Counted from the stretch's first letter, positions 8,901 to 17,347 are shown. The stretch is 39,643 nucleotides of DNA from Akkermansiaceae bacterium (GCA_903837825.1 CAILVZ010000078.1:1-39643); one strand, 5' to 3'. A program made the numbers and translations. The notes: generated by a model not told the origin, from the letters alone.

Positions 8901-11486
8901 AACAGTGCGGAGCGGATTGCAGGAAGCAACCCTGCACTCTACACCTCATTCCCTGATAGTGATAGCGACGGAATGTCGGATCCATGGGAAGAATCGCATT
9001 TCGGCGACCTCTCGGATGATGGCACTTCGGATAGCGATGGTGACGGATTCAACTCTCGCGCAGAGTTTGTCGCCAAGGGCGATCCGACGAACCCTCTCTC
9101 TCCTGGTGCCGTGGACGGCGATGGTGACAACGATGGGCTCCCCGACCGATGGGAGGTGGAGAATTTCACGCTGACCTCACTTGCTGATGTGAGTGCCTCG
9201 GCGGATGCTGATCAAGATGGTGCCACCAACCTCCAAGAGTATCAGGCGACTTCCAATCCGAACAGCAGTCAGTCCACCCCTACGGACATCAATGGCGACG
9301 GCGTGCAAGACCATGTTTCCTTCATCGGAATGGATGCGTTGGGCTCGGGCATCGTCGATGCGGATGGTCAGGCCACCCCGCTCACCAGGCGCTTGACGAA
9401 TTCCGGAACTGCGATCGCAACACAAGATCCAGGACTTAACCTCGACACCGCTGCAGGGACCCTAACAATGACGTCGGACACTGCTGACATCAACGGACAA
9501 GGTGGAATGAGTGGCTTGGAGGCCTTGGGCATCTCGCTTTCCTCGCTTGGATTCACTGGCACCGAGGATCTTCGAGTTCGTGCACATTTTGTGAATCTTC
9601 CAACGCTTGGTGGATTTGATCAGATCGGAGCCTACGTGGGAACGAGCACCAGCCAAATCACCCGGACTGCAACGATCGGCAACACCTATAAAGCTCTGGG
9701 CGTGAATACCAATGGGAACAATGATGCGAATGCATCATGGGGTGCAGAGAATTCCGCAGGACGGTCTGGACAAGGCCTGACGGTGATTATCCAGCGGATT
9801 GGTGGTGTGTGGTCGACAACCTGCAATGGGGTGACATCCACACCTACCGCACAGCCGACCTTCCTCGATGGGCTCTCCACCCTTGATGCCGGTGTCTTCG
9901 TCCTCGATGGTGGCAACACTCCAGTGGCTCATAAAACGGCCACTCTCGAAAGTCTCACCGTGGTCAGCTTCGGCAACGTCGATTCCGACCATGACGGCCT
10001 CTTGGATACCTGGGAGCTCACCAACTTCTCGAACCTCAACCAGACTGGAACGGGCGATCCTGATTCCGATGGTTTCACCAACGAGCAAGAGGAAACCTAC
10101 GTGACCAATCCGAACAGCGCTGCGGATTCACCCGACAACGACCATGACGGCTTGCTTGACCAGTGGGAAACCGCGAAGTTCGCAAGTCTCAGCCAGACAG
10201 CCGCAGGCGATCCTGACGCAGACGGATACACGAACCTCCAGGAGCAATCCGCGAGTTCCGATCCTGCCTCGGCGAACTCCACGCCAGTGGTTGCCTACTA
10301 TCGCTTCGAAGAAGGCACCGCAGACACCGATGTTCCCGTGAACTATGTGAATGCGATCGTTGATTCCGCGGGTGGTGATGACAATCTGAATCACTACGGT
10401 GGCACCAGCAGCGTCTTGTACTACAGAGCACAAGCTCCTTCGGTGAAGGTTCCAAAGTCAGGCGCAACCAATGGGATGTGCACTGAGTTCGATGGAAACG
10501 ACGACCTCTACACTGGCATCCTAGGCCCTCTGGTCAAAGGCGCGTTCGGTAGCTTCACGGTGGAGTCCTATGTTAACTTCACCAACCTGACTGGGGTGCA
10601 AACCTTCGTGGGTCGTGACGCTGACCTGTTCTATCTGGAGAAGGCAAACGACAACCACTTCCGCGTGCAATTGAAGAATGCAAGTGGTGCAGTGGTTAGC
10701 GTTGAGGGCACCGCATCTGCGGAGTTGGGCAAATGGTACCATGTCGCTGCAGTCGGTGACATCTCCACGAACACGCTGACCCTCTATGTCAATGGGCAGA
10801 GCGTGGGATCCAGCACGGGTTACGATGGTCTCAACGATCCTGCAGCGGACTCGATCTGGTTCGTGGGTCGTGGTCAGACTGGCGGTTCCCAGACTGGGAA
10901 GTGCAAAGCGAAGATCGATGAAGTTCGCTTCACCGCGCTCGCGCTCGCACCAACCAACTTCCTCGGTGGCGACACCGATGCGGATGGCTTGAGCGACGAG
11001 TGGGAAATCAACAGCTTCGGCGACCTTGCTCAGACGGGTTCGGGCGATGCCGACAGCGATGGTTTCACCAACGAGCAGGAGGAAACTGCAGGCACCAATC
11101 CTGCCAGCAGCCAAGATCACCCCGTGGTGAGCGATGGCGATAGCATGGATGATGCTTGGGAGATCACCAACTTCGGCGATACCACTCAAACGGACGCCGG
11201 TGACTACGATCATGACGGAACCAACAACTTGACGGAATTCCGCCTCGGTCTGAATCCGAACAACGGTGCTTCGACCTTCGCGGTCACCCGCAGTGCATCG
11301 GGTCAACTTGAATGGGCAAGCGCCCCAGGAGTGACCTTCAGTGTCGAGCGCAGCACGACATTGGGCAACGACTGGACCAAGATCGCGACCGTTCCTGCAG
11401 CCGCAAGCCCAGCGACGACCACAACCTTCAGTGACGGTTCCGCACCGGCTGGAAAAGGATTCTATCGGATCCTTCTCGAGCCTTGA
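5964..11486 (+). CDS. Giant secreted PATR/TSP3/LamG surface protein
   Basis: This 1840-residue protein starts at ATG 5964 with a signal peptide (MNKRMLLQSTILALGL...LQAG). Residues about 22-500 are autotransporter-associated beta-strand (PATR-like) repeats, with a TWTGTTNQDWNTAANW opening and many LNLNGGTL-type turns, predicting a long beta-helix. Eleven bacterial TSP3 units follow in blocks of 3, 4, 2 and 2; the consensus is DxDxDGxxDxWExxxFGxL then DxDGDGxxNxxExxxGTNP, acidic and probably calcium-binding. Between blocks lie a LamG domain (about 665-890), an unassigned beta-rich domain (about 1106-1337) and a second LamG (about 1442-1667). The last 70 residues match the tails of the proteins ending at 5641 and 38037. 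There is no outer-membrane barrel and no PEP-CTERM. Codons in the second half are C-ending and uniform, compatible with strong expression. A role in adhesion or the cell envelope is inference. Confidence 0.88.
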   Translation: MNKRMLLQSTILALGLEGSLQAGNTWTGTTNQDWNTAANWGGALPSAAAITINIATGNTPVITTAVARTGGDTLIGDKASGKLDINSGGSLSTSSKWIFVGTNANGNGTLNVNSGGSMTSDSDMRVGRAGGAKGNLKVDGGTVSVYGIVNENTSSNTFAFLNGANVTTIGGTALTKMTITNLSGSVSLQGGDQTFAAGNHNIASGGSFDTSGQLYIGRALTTALTVDTGAGSVNVGSWLPVGIGIGGNGTINLNGGTLNATDVSTTAFTTIGADNNAVGVVNQSGGTWNQGGTGIVLGEGGSGSGTYNLNGGYLNTLKIWKGTGSGTLNLNGGTLRAKASAVDLIGATVTTNVLSGGAKIDTATFSVTANSTLTGVGGLEKLGDGTLSLTKANTYAGNTTVSGGQLTLADNASLKFVVGAVGVSNKITGNGTLQLDGDFVIDLAGASSTVGDSWTLVDASTLNETYGSTFSIPGWFQPSTGVWQSSTQPYTFTQATGVLTVVNADSDADGLVDAWEIANFGNLTPTSTDDPDGDGFNNLAEATATTNPNSATFTPNDTDGDGLADAWERTYFGSLTPTASDDVDGDFDSNLIEQANGKSPLLASEFSDADSDGMNDGWETVYFGSISAKNGSADTDGDNYTDLQEFQQGTNPTNAAFSPSFVKLAHRWSFNGNLTDTVGGSNATIQNGTTDGSLVATVGASAVTLTGGAKANAQWVKLGSNLLPDRNTPCAIELWATRDAVQNWARIFDFHSGTTETLLMSWNTATTAATDRVQWVDAVTGTSNNTNAYSSSVKYHILMTIEPAVARDSSVVTWYSAPAYDGTTNLELGASRGSFTVANSLAFMNDTIDALGYSPWPDNTASATYDEVRLWDGVIPQWSREALHKQGPDNAAIADSDSDGMPDAYEVSVFGDLSKTASADADNDGSTNIQEMAAGSIPTDRFSSPGDSDADGLPDAWEITYFGNLSETGGGDPDGDLADNSAERIAGSNPALYTSFPDSDSDGMSDPWEESHFGDLSDDGTSDSDGDGFNSRAEFVAKGDPTNPLSPGAVDGDGDNDGLPDRWEVENFTLTSLADVSASADADQDGATNLQEYQATSNPNSSQSTPTDINGDGVQDHVSFIGMDALGSGIVDADGQATPLTRRLTNSGTAIATQDPGLNLDTAAGTLTMTSDTADINGQGGMSGLEALGISLSSLGFTGTEDLRVRAHFVNLPTLGGFDQIGAYVGTSTSQITRTATIGNTYKALGVNTNGNNDANASWGAENSAGRSGQGLTVIIQRIGGVWSTTCNGVTSTPTAQPTFLDGLSTLDAGVFVLDGGNTPVAHKTATLESLTVVSFGNVDSDHDGLLDTWELTNFSNLNQTGTGDPDSDGFTNEQEETYVTNPNSAADSPDNDHDGLLDQWETAKFASLSQTAAGDPDADGYTNLQEQSASSDPASANSTPVVAYYRFEEGTADTDVPVNYVNAIVDSAGGDDNLNHYGGTSSVLYYRAQAPSVKVPKSGATNGMCTEFDGNDDLYTGILGPLVKGAFGSFTVESYVNFTNLTGVQTFVGRDADLFYLEKANDNHFRVQLKNASGAVVSVEGTASAELGKWYHVAAVGDISTNTLTLYVNGQSVGSSTGYDGLNDPAADSIWFVGRGQTGGSQTGKCKAKIDEVRFTALALAPTNFLGGDTDADGLSDEWEINSFGDLAQTGSGDADSDGFTNEQEETAGTNPASSQDHPVVSDGDSMDDAWEITNFGDTTQTDAGDYDHDGTNNLTEFRLGLNPNNGASTFAVTRSASGQLEWASAPGVTFSVERSTTLGNDWTKIATVPAAASPATTTTFSDGSAPAGKGFYRILLEP
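7479..11270 (+). repeat. Eleven TSP3-type acidic repeats in four blocks
   Basis: Units occupy about 7479-7945 (three), 8645-9290 (four), 9975-10285 (two) and 10970-11270 (two). Each is about 45-50 codons and follows DxDxDGxxDxWE, an aromatic-Gly step (usually FGNL or FGDL), a DxDxDG loop, then N-xx-E-xxx-NP. Blocks are separated by globular domains. Units 8 and 10 are nearly identical over GFTNEQEET, including at DNA level near 10063-10092 and 11050-11078, which suggests a recent internal duplication. Confidence 0.8.
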
Positions 11487-11512
11487 GAACCGATGTTGAT
11501 TGAATGATTCCG

Positions 11513-11548
11513 AACGGCGGGCCTCAAAAGGGTCCGCCGTTTTGGTTT
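11513..11548 (+). terminator. Rho-independent terminator of the PATR/TSP3 gene
   Basis: An 11-bp stem (AACGGCGGGCC at 11513-11523 with GGTCCGCCGTT at 11531-11541, one G-T wobble) has a 7-base loop and is followed by TTTTGGTTT. It lies 26 bases after the stop at 11486. Confidence 0.85.
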
Positions 11549-11616
11549 GGATGAAATGGCCATGGATGAAATCCTGCGAGATGAGATGCATGCTCTTCAC
11601 CGGAGTTCTTTAGATT

Positions 11617-13962
11617 ATGAAAATCGTTGAACATTTGAATTGGCGACCCTTGATCGCATGGGTGCTGTTATCTGGATCGGCAAGTGCGGGGGTGATCGAC
11701 TCGCTTGCGTTTGGGAACGCGGACTCGGAGCGGAACCATCGGCTTGAGTCCAAGCTATCCGATTGTGTGGTGGGTGGGCTTGAGGTGCCAGCGCGGAGGC
11801 TGTTACCAGGAGTGGTCCCCGCATGGCAGGGTGGCACGCTGAAGTTTGTGATTCGTGTGGATGAGGTGGGTCAGAACTATTTCACTCTAAAGCTTTGGGG
11901 TGGGGACGTGAGCCAAAACCAGATGACGCTGCATTTGGATGGCAAGCAGGTTGGTTATCGGCATCTTGGCGACATCGAAGCGTTAGACATCGGAACGGAT
12001 GCACCCGCGTGTTCTGGGCGGTTTTACTACCGTACCTGCCCGCTACCGCTCGGGTTGACTCAAGGCAAGCATGAGGTCGAGTGCGAGCTTCGCGCGAGTG
12101 GCCCGCTCTGGGCGTATGGCTCGAGTTTCGAGCAGTATCAAAAACTCATGACTGAGGCGAGCCGTGGCATCTATCAGGTTTACACCCACACGGATGGTTT
12201 TTTCATGCCTTCGGCAGATGAGAAACAAGGGAGGTTTGAGGAAAATTTGCGGGTGAGGAATGATCCGGGTCCCGAGGTGATCGATGCGGCGATGGCCCGT
12301 GTGAATGGCGAGATTGATTCGTTGTTGAAGGATGTGAGTCGTCCATGCACTCAGATGCATGCGCTTTTCCTTGCGCGTGCGTTCCATGTGAAATGGACCC
12401 ACGCGGCTGGGAATCCGAAGGTGGTGAGCAAGGTCCTTTCGACCTTAGATGCACTCTACCAACGCTATGAGAAGGACCATACGATCGCACAAGCTGAGGG
12501 ATCCACCTACAATCCGGATTGGTTCGGCTTGGGGCCATGTGGTCACATGATTGATCTGCTTCGCAATGAACTTGAGCCGCGTCTTGACGAGCCGGTTGAT
12601 CACCAGCGTGGAGGGATGGCGAAGCGACGACAGGGATTCCTTGAGATGTTGCTGGCATGTCGCGATTGGCATCGTGAGCACCGGAGGCAGTACACCAACC
12701 AGTCGATGATCAATGACCTTTATGGCATCTATCTCGCAAACCGAGGAATCGCAGTGCTGGATGCATCCTCCGCGTTGCCGGAAAAGAAGGTACGGCGGTA
12801 CTTGTACGAGTCAGTTGGGTTGGAGCCATGGCTTGGCAGTGAAAAGAATGGTGAGGTCACCAAGCCGCTGGGTGATGCATTCTATCAGCTAACAGCAAAG
12901 GGCTTGACGCGTGAGTTGGGGTTCGTGGGCAACTATGGCGAGGGGCTCGACTGGGTGACGCAGATTTACGATGCAACCCGTCCAAGGCCTGAAAAGGCTG
13001 GGGATCCAGCGATCCGAGACCAGTTGGTGAAGATCGCCCGCGCCCGTGCACCCTTTCGCTATCCGTCGCAGGACGAGCAAGGGTGCCGAGCGATGGTTCA
13101 GGAGACGACGGTGGGTTGGCGTGATACGCATTTTCCTGGTGATGTCACCTACGACCAGCGGCCATCGTGGGATGGTTCGCCGTTTGAGGCCGCCGCTGTG
13201 ACGATGGACTCGCACCTCGTCGGTTATGCCCAACAGATGCTCGCGGATCATCAGTTTTTTCAATGTGTCGCCAAGATCGTCGACACATCGGGATTTCGCA
13301 CCACCTTTGCTCTCATGGGTGTTCCGGATCGGTATGAAGCGATCAAGGCTGCGCTTCCATCGGGGTACCGGCTTCCGATGTCATGGAATCAGGCGGATTT
13401 CGTATTCTCAGATGAGGATGACGGGGTGGTCGCGGTGAAGCATGGGAGAGAAATCCTATATGCGTCGTTGTATTGGCGGGCGCGGCATGCGGTGAATTTC
13501 TTGAGTCGCGTGCATTTCATCACGCCGGAGTTTGATCGCATCGCCACCGTCAAGGTTGGCACCCAGTTCACTCCATCGGGTTTTGAGTACACTCGGCCAG
13601 ATTGGACTGACTTTGGATTTGCCAAGGGAGGGCACCGGTACCCTAGCGAATTCATCTCTGCACATGCGGGTGAGAAGTTGCCCATCGCGAGAGTGCCAGA
13701 TGGTCTTCTTTTTCGCCCTGGGGAGGAAAGCTTGTATGCGGGTCGAGGCGACCTCTATCAACTGCAATATGGCTCGTACTGGATTACAATGAACATGAGC
13801 TCCGAGAAATCATTCGAGATGACAATTCCGAGTGTCGAAGGAACGCTCCGCAATCTTGAGAATGGTGAGGTCGTGCAATCTGGAAGCATCGTGACGATCC
13901 GCCCGCATCAGACATGGGTGCTTCATTTCGAATCGGTGCCACTTACCAAATTAAATGATTAG
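11617..13962 (+). CDS. Secreted protein of unknown function, possible polysaccharide-active enzyme
   Basis: This 781-residue protein starts at ATG 11617 with a signal peptide (MKIVEHLNWRPLIAWVLLSGSASAG). An N-terminal beta-rich region (about 30-150; TLKFVIRVDE, MTLHLDGKQVGY) resembles a beta-sandwich. The middle (about 170-430) is predicted largely helical, with HALFLARAFHVKW, GLGPCGHMIDLL and a motif-like GNYGEGLDWVTQIY. The last part returns to beta strands and ends in a NLENGEVV...RPHQTWVLHFE sandwich edge. Sandwich, helical toroid, then beta sheet is the layout of several polysaccharide lyases and alpha/alpha-toroid hydrolases, but I recognise no specific family or catalytic residues. It has its own 130-base upstream gap, with the preceding gene's terminator inside it, and no partner in an operon. 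It lacks the TSP3/C-terminal tail of its giant neighbours. Confidence 0.75.
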   Translation: MKIVEHLNWRPLIAWVLLSGSASAGVIDSLAFGNADSERNHRLESKLSDCVVGGLEVPARRLLPGVVPAWQGGTLKFVIRVDEVGQNYFTLKLWGGDVSQNQMTLHLDGKQVGYRHLGDIEALDIGTDAPACSGRFYYRTCPLPLGLTQGKHEVECELRASGPLWAYGSSFEQYQKLMTEASRGIYQVYTHTDGFFMPSADEKQGRFEENLRVRNDPGPEVIDAAMARVNGEIDSLLKDVSRPCTQMHALFLARAFHVKWTHAAGNPKVVSKVLSTLDALYQRYEKDHTIAQAEGSTYNPDWFGLGPCGHMIDLLRNELEPRLDEPVDHQRGGMAKRRQGFLEMLLACRDWHREHRRQYTNQSMINDLYGIYLANRGIAVLDASSALPEKKVRRYLYESVGLEPWLGSEKNGEVTKPLGDAFYQLTAKGLTRELGFVGNYGEGLDWVTQIYDATRPRPEKAGDPAIRDQLVKIARARAPFRYPSQDEQGCRAMVQETTVGWRDTHFPGDVTYDQRPSWDGSPFEAAAVTMDSHLVGYAQQMLADHQFFQCVAKIVDTSGFRTTFALMGVPDRYEAIKAALPSGYRLPMSWNQADFVFSDEDDGVVAVKHGREILYASLYWRARHAVNFLSRVHFITPEFDRIATVKVGTQFTPSGFEYTRPDWTDFGFAKGGHRYPSEFISAHAGEKLPIARVPDGLLFRPGEESLYAGRGDLYQLQYGSYWITMNMSSEKSFEMTIPSVEGTLRNLENGEVVQSGSIVTIRPHQTWVLHFESVPLTKLND

Positions 13963-13970
13963 GGTCATTT

Positions 13971-14003
13971 AATAAAAATTGTTAGATTCTAACAGGTTTT
14001 ATT
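13971..14003. terminator. Bidirectional AT-rich terminator hairpin
   Basis: The left arm (13971-13985) and right arm (13989-14003) form a 15-position stem around the loop ATT, with one mismatch and one wobble. The core is the near-palindrome TGTTAGATTCTAACA. Both strands leave a T-rich 3' flank (TTTTATTTT on plus). It lies just after the stop at 13962. Confidence 0.6.
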
Positions 14004-14065
14004 TTGAGTCAAACATGAGCGACCCAGTGGCTTCTCATGATCGATTGCGCAGGCGTGCGCCTTAG

Positions 14066-14102
14066 GCAAAAGAAGCGGCGCACGCAGAAAACCCGCGCCG
14101 CT
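14066..14102 (-). terminator. Rho-independent terminator of the small lipoprotein gene
   Basis: On the minus strand the perfect 8-bp arms AGCGGCGC (14102-14095) and GCGCCGCT (14081-14074) enclose a 13-base loop and are followed by TCTTTTGCC. It begins directly after the gene's stop. A competing 9-bp stem, GCGTGCGCC with GGCGCACGC (14053-14061 with 14077-14085), overlaps it. Confidence 0.7.
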
Positions 14103-14110
14103 GATGATTC

Positions 14111-14455
14111 TTATCGCGGGACGGTAGAGCCATCGGCCGGAGGGGGAGTCGGTTCGGGGGCGGGGGGAGGACTTGGCTGGATGGTGGATTGAGGGATGAA
14201 TTCCTTCGGGGGTTCGGCAGGCTTCGTCGCATCATGCACGGCTTTTCGCGTGGCTTCGGCGGCTTGCTCAACCTTTTCCTTGGTGCCTTCCGTCACGGCT
14301 TTGGTTTGTTCCTTGGCTTTGTGTCCAAGTTCTTTTGCTTCTTCGCTGACCTTTTCGGCGCCAGTGTGCATTTTTTCTTTCACGGTCTTTTTGTCATTGC
14401 AGGCCGAGAATATGAGCGGAGTGATGAGGGGGATGATCCAAAGTTTAGTTTTCAT
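14111..14455 (-). CDS. Small helical lipoprotein with proline-rich tail
   Basis: This 114-residue product starts at ATG 14455. It carries a lipoprotein signal, MKTKLWIIPLITPLIFSAC, with the lipobox cysteine at residue 19 (LIFSAC). Residues about 22-78 are a strongly charged amphipathic helix of Lys, Glu, Ala and Thr in heptad-like rhythm (KEKMHTGAEKVSEEAKELG), similar in style to LEA/apolipoprotein-like envelope proteins. The C-terminal 35 residues are rich in Pro (PSPPPAPEPTPPPADG), possibly a flexible linker through the periplasm or cell wall. It has its own terminator. No specific function can be assigned; it lies between convergent and co-directional neighbours without obvious partners. 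Confidence 0.75.
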   Translation of the reverse strand: MKTKLWIIPLITPLIFSACNDKKTVKEKMHTGAEKVSEEAKELGHKAKEQTKAVTEGTKEKVEQAAEATRKAVHDATKPAEPPKEFIPQSTIQPSPPPAPEPTPPPADGSTVPR

Positions 14456-14546
14456 CGGTTATTGGGGGGTGATGGCACATGCCATCTAGAATGTCGCCTA
14501 GATTGAGACGATGTCAACAGGATGAAAGTGAAACGATGTGCCAAGC

Positions 14547-14570
14547 CCCAGCCGCCCGTGAGGCGGTGGG
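14547..14570 (-). terminator. Possible stem-loop terminator after argG
   Basis: On the minus strand CCCACCGCC pairs with GGCGGCTGGG (one bulged base) around the loop TCACG. It begins about 30 bases after the argG stop. It lacks a clear T run, so termination is uncertain. Confidence 0.35.
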
Positions 14571-14599
14571 TTTGGGTGTGGGGAAGTAGCGCCGTCCGT

Positions 14600-15889
14600 T
14601 CAGTCAGCGCTTGGCTGGCGAGCGGTTGCCTTCAGGCGGAGTGCATTGAGGGCGATGAAGCCCGTTGCATCGTCCTGATTGTAAGCCTCTTCCTGGCCAC
14701 CTTCCATGGTGGCGACGGCTTCTGAATACATGCTGAAGGGTGAGCGGCGCCCGGCCTGCATTACGTTGCCCTTGTAGAGCTTGAGGCGGACCTCGCCGGT
14801 GACAGTTTTTTGGGTTTCGGTCACGAGCGCTTGGATGGCCACGCGCTCTGGGGCAAACCAAAATCCATTGTAGACGAGTTGTGCGTATTTGGGGATCAGG
14901 CTGTCACGGATGTGCATCGACTCGCGATCCACGACCAGCGTTTCAAGGTCGCGATGAGCTGCGAGGAGGATCGTGCCACCGGGGGTTTCGTAGATGCCAC
15001 GTGATTTCATGCCGACGAAGCGGTTTTCGACAATATCGACGCGGCCGATTCCGTTGCGGCCACCGAGGAGGTTGAGAACGCGCATCACGCCATAGGGTGT
15101 TAGAAGCGTGTAGCCATCTTGTTGGCCATTCGCCTTTACATCGCCGAGTTCGGTGAGGATGGCATCGATGTTCTGATGCATGAGTCCGATGGCATTGCCT
15201 TTTTCGAAAAGGATTTGGACATACTCGGCTTGGTCTGGGGCATCTTCTGGCGAGACCGATAAGACGTACATGTCGCGGTCTTCCGGGGTGGTGGCATCGT
15301 ACCAAGGGTCTTCCATGGCACCGGCTTCGAAGGAAATGTGGAGCAAGTTGCGATCCATCGAGTAGGGCTTCTTCATCGATGCCTTGATCGGGATGTTGTT
15401 TGCTTCTGCGTAAGCGATCATTTCGGCACGGCCGGGAAACTCCTTGCGGAACTCGGCGTCGCGCCATGGGGCGATGCATTTCACATTGGGGGCGAGAGCG
15501 GCGGCGGAGAGTTCGAAGCGGACTTGGTCGTTGCCTTTTCCGGTGGCACCGTGAGCGATCGCGTCTGCGCCTTCTGCGAGGGCGATGTCGATCATGTCCT
15601 TGGTGATGCAAGGGCGGGCGATTGATGTTCCAAGGAGGTAGCGGCCTTCATAGATCGCGCCTGCTTGGATCATGGGGAAAATGTAGTTGGCGGCGAAATC
15701 CTCCTTGAGGTCGCCAATGTAGCATTTTGACGCGCCGGTCGAGAGCGCCTTGGCCTCAAGGCCGTCGAGTTCGTCGCCTTGGCCGACGTCGGCGCAGTAG
15801 GCGATGATTTCCGCGTTGTATTTGGCCTTGAGCCAGAGGAGGAGGACCGAGGTGTCAAGTCCACCGGAGTATGCGACGACAATTTTCAT
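14600..15889 (-). CDS. argG: Argininosuccinate synthase
   Basis: This cytoplasmic enzyme joins citrulline and aspartate, using ATP, to form argininosuccinate in arginine biosynthesis. From ATG 15889 it is 429 residues, close to the usual 400-450. The N-terminal P-loop-like motif YSGGLDTS is at 7-14, and the signature [14 protein letters not shown] starts at 113. The characteristic region from SIARPCITK onward is intact. An upstream TTG at 15904 extends the frame by five residues (MPHGH), but the family normally begins at [10 protein letters not shown], so I rejected it. No other arginine gene is adjacent. The gene is divergent from the SUMF1 pseudogene across a 249-base gap. Confidence 0.97.
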   Translation of the reverse strand: MKIVVAYSGGLDTSVLLLWLKAKYNAEIIAYCADVGQGDELDGLEAKALSTGASKCYIGDLKEDFAANYIFPMIQAGAIYEGRYLLGTSIARPCITKDMIDIALAEGADAIAHGATGKGNDQVRFELSAAALAPNVKCIAPWRDAEFRKEFPGRAEMIAYAEANNIPIKASMKKPYSMDRNLLHISFEAGAMEDPWYDATTPEDRDMYVLSVSPEDAPDQAEYVQILFEKGNAIGLMHQNIDAILTELGDVKANGQQDGYTLLTPYGVMRVLNLLGGRNGIGRVDIVENRFVGMKSRGIYETPGGTILLAAHRDLETLVVDRESMHIRDSLIPKYAQLVYNGFWFAPERVAIQALVTETQKTVTGEVRLKLYKGNVMQAGRRSPFSMYSEAVATMEGGQEEAYNQDDATGFIALNALRLKATARQPSAD

Positions 15890-16138
15890 GTGGCCGTGAG
15901 GCAATCATGAAGTGGCCTTGAGGTAAAAGCCGAAATGCGTGAATCCGTGAATTTTACCCCAAGCACCTGCGCTGGGTTGGTATCGGGTTCCTCAGGACTG
16001 TCGGGACGCTGTGGAAGCTCGTGGGCAATCGAGTCAGCCAAAAACAGTTGGGGTTCAAATTTCCCGCAATGGGCACATTTTTTGCTGGTGCATCGGTGGG
16101 AGCGTCGGTCTGTCGATACAGGTTTTCACTGAAGTACC

Positions 16139-17053
16139 GTGAACGTTCAAAACCTGCTCACCCTTGTGGCCTCTGTCGCACTGGTCGCCTGCGCCTCGGC
16201 TGAGATTACGATCGACTGGGTTTTTGTCGGCAATGCGAACAACGCCGTTGACCCCATCGGGATGAACGATGAGATCACCCGATATGGCTCGGTGGTTCAT
16301 GATTATCGGATCGGTAAATACGAGGTGACTAACGCTCAATGCGGCGAGTTTCTTAATGCCAAGGGTCAGACGAACACCAACGGTATATATGACTCGGGCA
16401 TGTCGAACCTGGGTATCATACAATCAGGGAGCGATGGTAGCTACAGTTTCACGGTAGACAGTGCATTGGCGAATCGCCCAGTGGCTTTTGTCTCGTGGTT
16501 TGATGCGGCCCGCTTTTCCAACTGGATGAGCAACGGCAATGGAAGTGGCGACATGGAAGATGGCGCTTACACGCTCAATGGCGCAACAAGCGGGATCGTC
16601 ACCAAGAATGTGGGGGCCAGTGTTTACCTCCCAAGTGAGAACGAGTGGTATAAGGCAGCATATTATAATCCAGCGAATGCATCCTACTCGCTGTATCCAA
16701 ATGGCAAGAACACGATTACCACGTTAGATGCAAATTATAGCAGTTCAGTTGGCTAATCTACCAACGTCGGCAGCTACGGCAGTGATGCAAGTCCTTACGG
16801 TACCTTTGACCAAGGAGGTAATCTCTGGGAAGTGAATGATGCGGTGATAGAAGGTTGGGCGCGCGGGCTTCGCGGTGTTGCTTGGGACAACGGTGCGGAC
16901 GGCTTCTTTCTCTCTACAATCCGCTACGGCAGCTACGACCTAACGCGCGGAAACCAATTTTTTGGCTTCCGCGTCGTCAGTGTTCCTGAGCCCATGCCGG
17001 TGGTCCTGACGATGGTCGCAAGGGGCATACTGCTGATCCGCCGGAAGCGGTGA
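16139..17053 (+). pseudogene. SUMF1/formylglycine-generating-enzyme-like PEP-CTERM protein, broken by an in-frame stop
   Basis: The frame begins at GTG 16139 (an in-frame TGA at 16130 precludes anything longer) with a signal peptide (NLLTLVASVALVACASAE). It reads as a SUMF1/FGE-sulfatase fold: YRIGKYEVTNAQCGEFLNA, PVAFVSWFDAARFSNW, YLPSENEWYKAAYY. TAA at 16754-16756 (codon 206) interrupts it. The same frame then continues for 98 codons with the expected remainder: SPYGTFDQGGNLWE, RGLRGVAWDNG, FFGFRVV, and a PEP-CTERM tail (VPEPMPVVL...hydrophobic...RRKR). Without the stop it would be about 304 residues, normal for PEP-CTERM SUMF1 proteins, which are typically non-catalytic exported proteins. 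A single substitution, a sequencing error or readthrough would all explain it; no frameshift is needed. A strong terminator follows. Confidence 0.85.
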
Positions 17054-17084
17054 TCTCTCCTCTTCACACTCTGGCAAACGCATT

Positions 17085-17119
17085 GGCGGGTCTTCGGATC
17101 CGCCTTTGTTGTTTTGTTT
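17085..17119 (+). terminator. Rho-independent terminator with TTCG loop
   Basis: GGCGGGTC (17085-17092) pairs with GATCCGCC (17097-17104), one wobble, around a TTCG tetraloop, followed by TTTGTTGTTTTGTTT. It lies 31 bases after the end of the SUMF1 pseudogene. Confidence 0.85.
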
Positions 17120-17347
17120 CAGCGGCGTTTGCGGTGAAGCTTAGCGAAGGAGACTGGAGAGAAACCACATTGGCTAGTGAAGTGGTATGCCTGTGCCAAG
17201 TGGGTCCAAGGACGCGCGGGATACTTCCCGACGAGCCAGCGCTTCCGTCTTAGCCAAGGGGCCCTCCAACCACGTCATGGACGTGTTGGAGACCTTGGTG
17301 AAGGCGAGCGACGCCTGCAAATGACGATCCGACGTCGCCCGATTGGA
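17120..17347. other. Intergenic spacer, no supported gene
   Basis: A short plus-strand frame (from about 17168, reading WLVKWYACAKWVQGRAGYFP) has protein-like composition but runs straight into the antisense of the helicase gene. It could be a decayed gene remnant. I see no start signal, conserved motif or terminator to support a gene. Confidence 0.25.

Noticed and set aside
10521..11600. 359-codon minus-strand open frame opposite the PATR/TSP3 gene
   Set aside because: It is antisense to repetitive TSP3/LamG coding; its composition follows the codon bias of the real gene and it covers the terminator.
14943..15611. 222-codon minus-strand frame in argG
   Set aside because: Out-of-frame shadow of argG, very rich in Arg and His; the argG frame is clearly the real one.
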